This document shows, one piece after another, positions 57,441-64,000 of a stretch of DNA of 64,000 bases. Position 1 is the first letter of the stretch; every line of letters begins with the position of its first letter. Source of the DNA: Occultella kanbiaonis (GTDB lineage: Bacteria; Actinomycetota; Actinomycetes; Actinomycetales; Beutenbergiaceae); assembly GCF_009708215.1 (NCBI RefSeq), contig NZ_CP046175.1, positions 1,488,001 to 1,552,000 on the forward strand. The letters run 5' to 3'. The notes beneath the pieces are model-generated. The model was given only the letters and a program-made list of their open reading frames with translations, did not search any database and had not been told where the DNA came from. Position numbers and translations under genes: made by a program.

Positions 57441-58895
57441 TCAGCGCTGCTGACCCGCGGGCGCAGGCTCGACGAGTCGTGCCAACAACTCCGTGAGCAG
57501 TCGCTCGGCGAGCGCTGGCGGGGTGATCTCGATGATCGCCAACAGCGGGGCCAGCGCGTCCGGGAGCGCACCCTCGGCTCCGATGCCGAAGCCGGCCAGG
57601 ATCATGGCGGCGGTGTCGGAGTCGAGGGGACCGGTGAGCGGCGGCAGCTGACCGAGCAGCGCAGTGGCATCGACGTGCGGGACGCCGCGCACGGCGTCGG
57701 CTCCGGCGGCCAGCGCCGCGAGCAGGTCCGGTAGGACCCGCTCGGTGACCGGGGTGATGGTGAGGTGCGTCGTCGAACCGATCGCGCCGTTCGCAGGCTG
57801 CAGCTGGAGCGTGAAACCGAGGCCGCGCACGGCGTCCGCCCAGTGGTGCGGGTCGACGCGGGCGGCGGCGGGCACCGCCGGGTCGGCGGCGACCGCCAGG
57901 AGCGGGCCGACCGGATCTCCGAGCACCCGCAGCCCTTCGATCCCCGCGATCGCGTCGAGGACGGCATCGGTCGAACGTCGGGTCGAGTCGACGAGTGCCT
58001 GGAAGCCAGGCAGCCCGAGCGCGCGGGTGATCGCCCAGGCGGCAGCGAGAGGGCCGGCGGACCGGGAGCCGAGGATCGTCGGATTGACCACCGGGTACCC
58101 AGGCCACCGGGTGGTGGCGAAGTACTGCAGGCGCTGTCGGTCCCGGCCACGCTGCAGCAGCACCGAGGCGCCCTTCGGCGCGTAGCCGTATTTGTGCAGG
58201 TCCGCGCTCACGCTCGTGACTCCGGGGACGGCGAAGTCCCAGGCCGGCAGGTCCGGCCAGAACGGCAGCACGAGCCCGCCGATGCAGGCGTCGACGTGCA
58301 CGTCGATGCCCCGGGCGGCCGCGAGCGCGGCGACCGGTGCGATCGGGTCGAGCCCGGCGACCGGGTACGAGGGCGCCGAGACCACGACCAGGGCCACTTC
58401 CGCCCCGAGCCGCGCCTCGAGGTCGCCGACCGCCACCACACCTTCGCTGGAGACCGGGACCAGGTCGAGGGTCAGCCCGAAGTAGTGGGCGGCCTTGTGG
58501 AACGCGGCGTGGGCGGTGGCGGGCATCACCAGCCGCGGCGTGCCCGTCCCGCCGGCGGCCACCCAGGCGTCCCGGGCGGTCTTGACGGCCAGCAGGCACG
58601 ACTCGGTGCCTCCGGTCGTGACGGTGCCCACGACGTCGGCGTCGCCGTGCAGCAGGTCGCGCACGAACGCGATGACGTCGCGTTCGAGCGCCGCCACCGA
58701 ACCGAACGTCGTCGGGTCGAGTCCGTTGACGGGCTGCATCAGGCGCGTGGCATCGGCGGCGAGGTCGTCGAGTTCGGCGAGCCCGGGGTCGTAGACGTAG
58801 GAGAGCACGCGTCCACCGTGCGTCGGGGCGTCGTGCTCACGCAGCGCGCGCAACTGCTCGAGGATGATTGCCGGCTCCTCGGCGAAGGTGCTCAT
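57441..58895 (-). CDS. PLP-dependent lyase/decarboxylase, sphingosine-1-phosphate-lyase-like
   Basis: A 484-residue fold-type I PLP enzyme of the group II decarboxylase superfamily. The active-site segment VSADLHKYGYAPKGASVLL (Lys235 binds PLP) closely follows the SADTHKYGYAPKGSS motif of sphingosine-1-phosphate lyase. So does the later TRWPGYPVVNPTILGSRSAGPLAAAW (S1P lyase: SPTIAGSRPGG). TTGGTESCLLAVKTAR and HVDACIGG bind cofactor. No membrane anchor is present. S1P lyase cleaves phosphorylated long-chain bases; a bacterial substrate could be quite different. It is translationally coupled (ATGA) to a GPH-family transporter gene, which suggests use of an imported compound. Confidence 0.82.
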   Translation of the reverse strand: MSTFAEEPAIILEQLRALREHDAPTHGGRVLSYVYDPGLAELDDLAADATRLMQPVNGLDPTTFGSVAALERDVIAFVRDLLHGDADVVGTVTTGGTESCLLAVKTARDAWVAAGGTGTPRLVMPATAHAAFHKAAHYFGLTLDLVPVSSEGVVAVGDLEARLGAEVALVVVSAPSYPVAGLDPIAPVAALAAARGIDVHVDACIGGLVLPFWPDLPAWDFAVPGVTSVSADLHKYGYAPKGASVLLQRGRDRQRLQYFATTRWPGYPVVNPTILGSRSAGPLAAAWAITRALGLPGFQALVDSTRRSTDAVLDAIAGIEGLRVLGDPVGPLLAVAADPAVPAAARVDPHHWADAVRGLGFTLQLQPANGAIGSTTHLTITPVTERVLPDLLAALAAGADAVRGVPHVDATALLGQLPPLTGPLDSDTAAMILAGFGIGAEGALPDALAPLLAIIEITPPALAERLLTELLARLVEPAPAGQQR

Positions 58896-60328
58896 GCGGT
58901 GGGGGCTCCGTTCCCAGCGGCGGGCTCGGAGTCCACGCGGCGCGTGCGCTCGTCGATGTCGGACCTGCGCAGCGGGTAGCCCGCGAGCGAGAGGAGACTA
59001 CCGAACATCAGCGCCGCCGGGATGGCACTGAAACTCACGATGATGCCGACGGTCGCGCTCTCGGGCTGGGTCGCCGTCTGTCCGGCGACGGTCGGGATGA
59101 ATCCGGTGACGGCGAGCACGATCGACAGGATGGTGCCGCCGAACGCGAGCCCGGCGGTCTCACCGGCGGTCCAGACGCCACTGAACGTGCCGGCTCGGCC
59201 GGGTCCGTTCCGCGCCGCGTCGTGGGCGACCGTGTCCGGCAGCATCGCCAGGGGTAGCGACTGCAGGCCTGCGTACGCCGCGCCGGCGAGCGCGACCGGC
59301 GCGTAGAGCCACGGCCCCGGGAACCAGATGAGCAGGATGAGCGACAGTGCCGCGACGGCGAACACGACCGTCGCGATCCGCAGTGCCCGCTCCTTGCCGA
59401 TGCGGCGCGAGAGCGCCGCCCACAGCGGCGTGACGAGGAGAGCTGGGGCGATGAGCGACAGGAACAGGACGATTACCCCGGTACCGAGGATCTCGGCGGC
59501 CACATAGGCGACACCCGCGAGCATGAGCCCGATCGCGAGCGCTTGGACGACGAACGTGACGAGCAGCGCGCGGTAGGGCTGACTGCTGCGCACCGCCGAC
59601 CAGCCGCGCCGGTAGTGCATGCCGAGTCCCACCTTCGAGGCGGCGGTACCGTCCTCCGGCTCGGTCGCGCCCATCGGCCTTGAGGTGCCGCGTGCGCTGC
59701 GCTCCACCGTCGAGGCGACGAGGAACGCGATTCCGAAGACGAGTCCCGCGACGCCCGCCATCACGAGGTAGCCGAGGTACTCGGTTCCGCCGCCCGCGGT
59801 GACGAGCCCGACGATCTCGGTCGCCCCGCCGCCGAAGGCGAGGATGGCGAGGGCGAGCACGATCACGCGCGCCGAGATCAGCCGGGTGCGGTCGTCGTAG
59901 CCGTCCACGAGCTCGGCCGGAAGGGCGATGTAGGGCACCTGGAAGAAGCTGAACGCCGTGGCTGCGAGCAGGAACCCGATGAGCACCCACGCGGCTGACG
60001 CGAGCTCAGACAGGCCCGGCGGGACCGCGAAGGTGAGCACGAAGAACACCGGCAGTCCGATGGCGCCGAGCACCATGAAGCCGCGACGCGCCCCGGTGCG
60101 GGCAAGGCTGCGATCGCTGCGCGCGCCGATCCACGGGTCGATGATCACGTCCCAGATCTTCGACACCGTGAACGCGGCACCGGCGAAGGCGGGGTTCACG
60201 CCGAGGGTGTTGGTCATGTAGATGAGCAGCACCAGGCCGGGCAGGGTGCCGAAGCCCCCGGTCCCGACCGAGCCGATCGCATAGCGGACGACGGTGCCAC
60301 GTCCCAGGGTGCGTGCGGGCGAGACCAT
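58892..60328 (-). CDS. MFS transporter, GPH (glycoside-pentoside-hexuronide:cation symporter) family
   Basis: A 478-residue, 12-helix symporter of the MFS_2/GPH type: YAIGSVGTGGFGTLPGLVLLIYMTNTLGV in helix 1, KIWDVIIDPWIGARSDRS (the family's signature loop between helices 2 and 3) and GGATEIVGLVTAGG. A basic C-terminal tail follows. GPH members move sugars, glycosides or, in animal MFSD2 relatives, lysophospholipids with a cation. First gene of a two-gene operon with the S1P-lyase-like enzyme. TAGGGT 7 nt before ATG 60328 supports the start. Confidence 0.88.
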   Translation of the reverse strand: MVSPARTLGRGTVVRYAIGSVGTGGFGTLPGLVLLIYMTNTLGVNPAFAGAAFTVSKIWDVIIDPWIGARSDRSLARTGARRGFMVLGAIGLPVFFVLTFAVPPGLSELASAAWVLIGFLLAATAFSFFQVPYIALPAELVDGYDDRTRLISARVIVLALAILAFGGGATEIVGLVTAGGGTEYLGYLVMAGVAGLVFGIAFLVASTVERSARGTSRPMGATEPEDGTAASKVGLGMHYRRGWSAVRSSQPYRALLVTFVVQALAIGLMLAGVAYVAAEILGTGVIVLFLSLIAPALLVTPLWAALSRRIGKERALRIATVVFAVAALSLILLIWFPGPWLYAPVALAGAAYAGLQSLPLAMLPDTVAHDAARNGPGRAGTFSGVWTAGETAGLAFGGTILSIVLAVTGFIPTVAGQTATQPESATVGIIVSFSAIPAALMFGSLLSLAGYPLRRSDIDERTRRVDSEPAAGNGAPTA

Positions 60329-60335
60329 GATCCGA

Positions 60336-60341
60336 ACCCTA
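60336..60341 (-). promoter_or_regulatory. -10 box TAGGGT of the GPH/lyase operon
   Basis: TAGGGT on the minus strand, 7 nt before ATG 60328; leaderless arrangement. Confidence 0.5.
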
Positions 60342-60402
60342 GAGGCAACGGTCCCTTGAACTTGCCGATCTCGGCACCCACCTGGCCGGTGTCCAGCACG
60401 TT

Positions 60403-60437
60403 CGACGCCCGCCGCACCCTGGGCGCGGCGGGCGTCG
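60403..60437 (-). terminator. Terminator of the ehu operon
   Basis: Perfect 13-bp stem (CGACGCCCGCCGC / GCGGCGGGCGTCG) with a 9-nt loop, 40 nt after the ATPase stop. A second GC-rich hairpin (about 60444-60471) lies between the two. Confidence 0.75.
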
Positions 60438-60477
60438 TCGACGGCCCGGCGGGTCCGTGCCCCGCCGGCCGGGACTG

Positions 60478-61272
60478 CTACAGCACAGCCTGCAGGAACG
60501 CCTGGGTGCGCTCGTTCTCCGGGGCGGTGAACATGACGTCGGGGGAGGCCTCCTCGACGATGCTGCCGCCGTCGAACATCAGCACCCGGTGTGAGACGTC
60601 CTGAGCGAACTGCATCTCGTGGGTGACGATCAGCATCGTGATGTCGGTGCTCTTGGCGACGTCTCGCAACACTCCGAGGACCTCGCCGACCAGCTCCGGG
60701 TCCAGGGCCGAGGTGACCTCGTCCAGCAGCAGGATCTCGGGGTCCATGGCCAGCGCACGGGCGATCGCCACCCGCTGCTGCTGTCCGCCCGAGAGGCGCG
60801 TGGGGTGCTCGTCGGCCTTGTCCGCGAGCCCGACCTGGTCCAGTAGTTCCAGCCCGCGGGCGCGGGCCTGGTCCTGGGACCTGCCGAGCACGTGCACCGG
60901 GGCCTCGGTGATGTTCTCCAGCACGGACATGTTCGGGAACAGGTTGAACTGCTGGAACACCATCCCGATCTTCTGGGTGGTCCGCGCGATGTCCTTCGGA
61001 CGGCGTTCCACCCGGCGACCGTTCACCTCCATGTGGGTGAGGGGCTCACCGTCGACGAAGATGTACCCGCCGGTGAGGTGCTCGAGCGTCATCACCAGGC
61101 GCAGGATCGTGGTCTTGCCCGATCCGGACGGCCCGATCAGGGTGACCCGCTCACCGCGCTGGACGTCGAAGTTCAGGTCGTCCAGCACGGTGTGGTCGCC
61201 GAACTTCTTGACCACGTTCTCGAAGCGGATCGCCGGTTGTCCGGCGACCGCGGTGGAATCAGTAGGTGGCAA
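60478..61272 (-). CDS. ehuA: Ectoine/hydroxyectoine-type ABC transporter ATPase
   Basis: A 264-residue polar-amino-acid type ATPase: Walker A GPSGSGKTT, Q-loop GMVFQQFNLFPNMSVLENIT, signature LSGGQQQRVAIARALAMDPE, Walker B ILLLDEVTSALDPELV and switch His IVTHEM. It is the last gene of a set whose binding protein looks like EhuB, hence EhuA. Walker B reads DEVTSALDP rather than DEPTSALDP, a known natural variant. Overlaps the upstream permease gene by 14 nt. Confidence 0.85.
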   Translation of the reverse strand: MPPTDSTAVAGQPAIRFENVVKKFGDHTVLDDLNFDVQRGERVTLIGPSGSGKTTILRLVMTLEHLTGGYIFVDGEPLTHMEVNGRRVERRPKDIARTTQKIGMVFQQFNLFPNMSVLENITEAPVHVLGRSQDQARARGLELLDQVGLADKADEHPTRLSGGQQQRVAIARALAMDPEILLLDEVTSALDPELVGEVLGVLRDVAKSTDITMLIVTHEMQFAQDVSHRVLMFDGGSIVEEASPDVMFTAPENERTQAFLQAVL

Positions 61273-61906
61273 GGCGCTTCTCCATTCTGCGCAGCAGGAC
61301 CGAGATCGGGTAGCTGGCGGCCAGGAAGATCAGGCCGGCCATCGTGATCGACTCGGTGTAGACAAAGGTTCGCGATCCGTAGTTCTCGGCCTGCCGCACC
61401 ATGTCCACCACGAAGATGACGGTGAGGTAGGGGGTGTCCTTGAGCATCGAGATCACCCAGGTGCCCAGGGCCGGCAACGTGGTCCGGAGGGCCTGGGGGA
61501 TGACCACCTTGCGCCAGGTGCGCGCGGGGGACAGGGACAGGGCCTTCGCGGCTTCCCACTGGCCCTTCGGTACGGCGTCGATCCCGGAGCGGTACACCTC
61601 GGCCATGTAACTGGCGTAGTGCACGCCCAGCACGATCACACCTAGCGTCATGCCGTCGACAGACGTGAACGTGTAGAAGACGAACAGCAGTTGGATGACG
61701 ATGGGTGTCATCCGGATGAACTCCATGATCGCGTGCACCGGCGCGGCGATGAACGCCGGCGCGGTGCGGCGCACGATCGCGACGATCAGGCCGAGCACGG
61801 CGGCGATCGCCGAGCCGATCACGGTCGCGACGAGAGTGACCTTGACGAAGGCCACGAGCAGTTCGGGGAGCACCTCGATGGCGCGGTCCCAACTCCACCA
61901 GTCCAT
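61259..61906 (-). CDS. ehuD: Ectoine/hydroxyectoine-type ABC transporter permease EhuD
   Basis: A 215-residue HisM/GlnP-family permease with five helices, the first at about 17-40. It carries the EAA-type loop WEAAKALSLSPARTWRKVVIPQALR and SGIDAVPKGQ. It joins EhuC to form the pore. Starts by a TGATG junction with ehuC and has ehuA overlapping its 3' end. Confidence 0.85.
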   Translation of the reverse strand: MDWWSWDRAIEVLPELLVAFVKVTLVATVIGSAIAAVLGLIVAIVRRTAPAFIAAPVHAIMEFIRMTPIVIQLLFVFYTFTSVDGMTLGVIVLGVHYASYMAEVYRSGIDAVPKGQWEAAKALSLSPARTWRKVVIPQALRTTLPALGTWVISMLKDTPYLTVIFVVDMVRQAENYGSRTFVYTESITMAGLIFLAASYPISVLLRRMEKRLATY

Positions 61907-62670
61907 CAGGCGACCCCCGCTCCGCTGCTACCCGCGTTCGCGGCCGGCTTCGGGTCCGCCGTCGCCTTGTCGGTGATACGCACGCTGAACAGGCCGCCCT
62001 TCGGCGGACCCTGGCCGAGTCGGCGCTTCGCGTGGCGCTCGAGCGCGTTCGCGCCGAGCACCATGGCATAGGAGATCAGGAAGTAGATGATCATGCCGAC
62101 GCCGTAGGCGAAGAACGTGTTGCCGGTCTCCTGGCGCAGTTGGTCGGTCTCCCAGGTGAGGTCGTGCATGAGGATGATGTAGGCGACGGCGGTGCCCTTG
62201 AGGAGCATCACGGCCAGGTTCGCGAGCGAGGGGATCATGATCGCCCAGGCCTGCGGCCAGATGATCTTGCGGAGCTTGCGCACCGGGCTCAGCGAGAGCG
62301 CGGTCGCGGCCTCCCATTGGCCCTTGGGCACGGAGTTGATCGAGCCGCGGACCACCTCTGCGGCGTAGGCGCCGTAGTTGAGGCCGAGAGCCAGCACGCC
62401 GCAGAGCAGTGCGTCCAGCTTGATGCCGAAGAGTGGCATGACGTAGAAGAACCAGAACAGCTGCACCAGCAGCGAGGTGCCGCGGAAGAACTCGATGAGG
62501 ACCCGGGCGGGCACCCGCGCCGGCCAGCGCGGACTCCGTGCCGCCAGGCCGAGGACGATGGCGATGACGAACGCGAGCACGACGCCCCCGACCGTGAGCT
62601 GCAGCGTGATGAACACGCCGCTGCGCAGGTCGGGGAGCGCCGCGATCAGCGCATCGATGTTGTCATTCAT
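61906..62670 (-). CDS. ehuC: Ectoine/hydroxyectoine-type ABC transporter permease EhuC
   Basis: A 254-residue HisM/GlnP-family permease with five helices (first at about 17-44, SGVFITLQLTVGGVVLAFVIAIVLG). The loop WEAATALSLSPVRKLRKIIWPQA and VRGSINSVPKGQ are typical. The C-terminal 40 residues (KGGLFSVRITDKATADPKP...) are polar and cytoplasmic. It lies 12 nt after the binding-protein gene. Confidence 0.85.
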   Translation of the reverse strand: MNDNIDALIAALPDLRSGVFITLQLTVGGVVLAFVIAIVLGLAARSPRWPARVPARVLIEFFRGTSLLVQLFWFFYVMPLFGIKLDALLCGVLALGLNYGAYAAEVVRGSINSVPKGQWEAATALSLSPVRKLRKIIWPQAWAIMIPSLANLAVMLLKGTAVAYIILMHDLTWETDQLRQETGNTFFAYGVGMIIYFLISYAMVLGANALERHAKRRLGQGPPKGGLFSVRITDKATADPKPAANAGSSGAGVA

Positions 62671-62682
62671 AGGCTGGCTGAA

Positions 62683-63600
62683 TCAGCCGATGTCGCCCGC
62701 GCAGAACTGCTCGGTCGTGATCTCACCGGTGGGGCGCTCCTCGGCGGTGAAGCCGAAGTCGCCGACGACCTCGAGGTAGGAGGCCTCGTCACCGACGATG
62801 CCCGCGAGCTGCTCGTTGTAGGCGTCCCGCAGATCGGTGTCGGACGGCCGGAAGACGGTGCCACCGGCACCCACCTGATCGACGCCGTCGATGTTCGCGA
62901 CGAAGGACTCGGTGACCTCGACCGGGGCGTCCGGGTTGTTGTCGGCCATCCAGTTGAGCGAGATGCCGGTGAGGGCGAAGACGTCGGCGCGGCCGTTGAC
63001 CACGGCGTCCAAGCCGTCCTGCGGGTTCCCGACCTCCATCGCGGAGATGCCGAGGTCGGTCGCGTAGGTGGCCTCGATGGCGCCGGTCAGGGCGGCCACC
63101 TGAACGCCGGAGTCGACGATCGACTGCATGTCGGTCAGACCCTCCGGGTTGCCCTCGGGGACCATCAGCGCGGTCGTGTACATGAACTCCGGGTCGGAGA
63201 AGATGGCCTGCTCGCAGCGCTCGGGCAGGATCGACATTCCGGCGGCGATCACGTCGAACCGGCCCGCGTTCAGACCCTGGATCAGCTGGCCGAACTCGGC
63301 CTGGACGCCCTCGACGTTCTCGATGCCCAGCTCGTTCCAGATCCGCTCCTGCAGCGCGACGGTGGCGCCGGTGAGCTCGCCGCCCTCCTCGAAGCTGTAC
63401 GGGGCCTCGCCGGCGAACCCGACGGTGATCGTGCCCTCCTCCTGCAACTGCTCGAGGGTCAGCGCCTCGCCGCTGCTGCCGCCGGTACTGCCGCCGGTCT
63501 CTCCTCCGTCGTCGCCGCCACCTCCGCAGGCGGCAAGCCCGAGTGCGACGGCTCCCGCAGTCGCGAACATCGCGGCCTTGCGGCGCGAAGTGAATGTCAT
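62683..63600 (-). CDS. ehuB: Ectoine/hydroxyectoine-type solute-binding lipoprotein EhuB
   Basis: A 305-residue family 3 binding protein. The signal KAAMFATAGAVALGLAAC has lipobox LAAC, then a Gly/Ser linker. The mature part follows EhuB closely: EEGTITVGFAGEAPYSFEE, VEGVQAEFGQLIQGLNAGRFDVIAAGMSILPERCEQAIFS, VPEGNPEGLTD and GDFGFTAEERPTGEITTEQFCAG. Known role of EhuABCD: high-affinity uptake of the compatible solutes ectoine and hydroxyectoine, for osmoprotection or as nutrients. ATG 63600 is chosen (AGGGA upstream); ATG 63603 is possible. No ectoine-degradation genes are visible. Confidence 0.85.
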   Translation of the reverse strand: MTFTSRRKAAMFATAGAVALGLAACGGGGDDGGETGGSTGGSSGEALTLEQLQEEGTITVGFAGEAPYSFEEGGELTGATVALQERIWNELGIENVEGVQAEFGQLIQGLNAGRFDVIAAGMSILPERCEQAIFSDPEFMYTTALMVPEGNPEGLTDMQSIVDSGVQVAALTGAIEATYATDLGISAMEVGNPQDGLDAVVNGRADVFALTGISLNWMADNNPDAPVEVTESFVANIDGVDQVGAGGTVFRPSDTDLRDAYNEQLAGIVGDEASYLEVVGDFGFTAEERPTGEITTEQFCAGDIG

Positions 63601-63980
63601 CATGGTCCCTTCGGTTGGACGAGGCATAGCCTCCCGGCGGCGCGACCACTGGGGCGCGCGGCACCGGACGGGTCACCCCGACGGTCATGGTGTCGATCCA
63701 CCGTAGGCGGGTCCCCGAGGGGCTACAAACGCCGAATTCGGCCATTTTCCGGCCCTCGAACGGTCCGACGACGATTTGCTCTCAGCCGCAGGCTGATGCG
63801 CCTGAGAGCAAACCGCACCACCGTCGATCCGGGCCGGATCCCGGCCGGATTCGATGCCGTTCATTGTTACTCTGTTGAGACAACCTCCACATTTTCAATA
63901 CCCTTTGGAGGGTAAAACTTTGCCGAGACATGGGCTGGTCGGTGGTGGTCGGAGCCCGCGACCGGTGGCAGGATCGGCAC
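63601..63980. other. Divergent intergenic region upstream of ehuB
   Basis: 380 bp without a clear gene. It holds an inverted repeat TTTGCTCTCAG (63775-63785) / CTGAGAGCAAA (63802-63812) with a 16-nt loop, and an AT-rich stretch (63865-63920) with TTGTTACTCTG, CACATTTTCAATA and CCCTTTGGAGGG. These are the likely ehu promoter and regulatory zone. Confidence 0.5.
63775..63812. promoter_or_regulatory. Stem-loop/operator upstream of ehuB
   Basis: Perfect 11-bp arms (TTTGCTCTCAG / CTGAGAGCAAA), 16-nt loop, 175 nt before the ehuB start. Could be a regulator site or an RNA structure. Confidence 0.45.
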
Positions 63981-64000
63981 ATGGACCTCCACCTGACCGG
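63981..64000 (+). CDS. Start of a gene cut by the window edge (possibly SDR oxidoreductase)
   Basis: ATG 63981 reads MDLHLTG, a common opening of short-chain dehydrogenases (MDL-LTGK-ALVTG), but only seven codons are visible. CAGGAT lies 6 nt upstream, near the leaderless pattern. An in-frame ATG at 63930 is an alternative. Tentative. Confidence 0.35.

Noticed and set aside
63775-63830. TPP or other riboswitch suggested by CTGAGAG
   Set aside because: The second conserved TPP-box sequence and the helix pattern are missing, and the downstream gene is an osmolyte importer.

Overview
The window is from a very GC-rich actinobacterium. A WhiB1-type Wbl protein, a PdtaS-type histidine kinase, an AdoK-type PfkB kinase, leaderless genes with TANNNT boxes 6-8 nt before the start codon, and LacI-controlled sugar importers without their own ATPase all fit an actinobacterium, most likely a soil or host-associated member of the Micrococcales. 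I cannot name the genus from sequence alone. No rRNA or tRNA genes, CRISPR arrays, transposases or phage genes were recognised.

Layout. 1-2421 is the C-terminal part of bifunctional proline utilisation protein PutA. 2480-13009 is a mixed housekeeping stretch: NUDIX hydrolase, a three-gene ABC-2 exporter, glutathione-independent formaldehyde dehydrogenase, a truncated drug-exporter ATPase (pseudogene), a GlxA-type regulator, small membrane proteins and a winged-helix (AlkZ-like) protein. 13045-17509 is sugar importer A with its LacI repressor. 17780-29361 holds a DUF2505 protein, a PdtaS-type kinase, WhiB1, a large FHA-FtsK/SpoIIIE ATPase, a TetR/drug-efflux pair, RecQ and a DoxX-like protein. 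29428-35099 is a NarL-type two-component system beside a MacB/FtsX-type ABC system. 35287-38052 holds AdoK, an SRAP/HMCES (YedK) DNA-protein crosslink protein and small proteins. 38235-51588 contains three further sugar importers (B, C, D), an SH3/M15-type cell-wall protein, a LacI repressor and a cytosolic GH32 fructosidase. 51900-56428 is a compact Tad/Flp pilus locus. 56481-57338 has a TetR regulator and an isolated 31-residue ORF with a ribosome site and hairpin. 57441-60328 is a two-gene operon of a sphingosine-1-phosphate-lyase-like PLP enzyme and a GPH-family symporter. 60478-63600 is an ectoine/hydroxyectoine-type importer (ehuBCDA). A new gene begins at the right edge.

How genes work together. 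Importers A-D each encode a binding protein and two permeases but no ATPase, so they probably share one MsiK-type ATPase encoded elsewhere. Operator-like palindromes link A with B (AGAGCGCTCT core) and C with D (TGACACG half-sites / CACGTG core), suggesting that the two LacI proteins in the window each control two operons. System D plus GH32 would import and hydrolyse sucrose or fructo-oligosaccharides. At least fourteen genes show TANNNT 6-8 nt before the start codon, which fits leaderless transcription and was used to choose several starts.

I found no single unmistakably new system. The best candidates for follow-up are the orphan FHA-FtsK triple-ATPase protein, the Tad locus with a pilin-sized protein lacking a canonical processing site, the S1P-lyase-like/GPH operon, and the 31-residue ORF at 57243.
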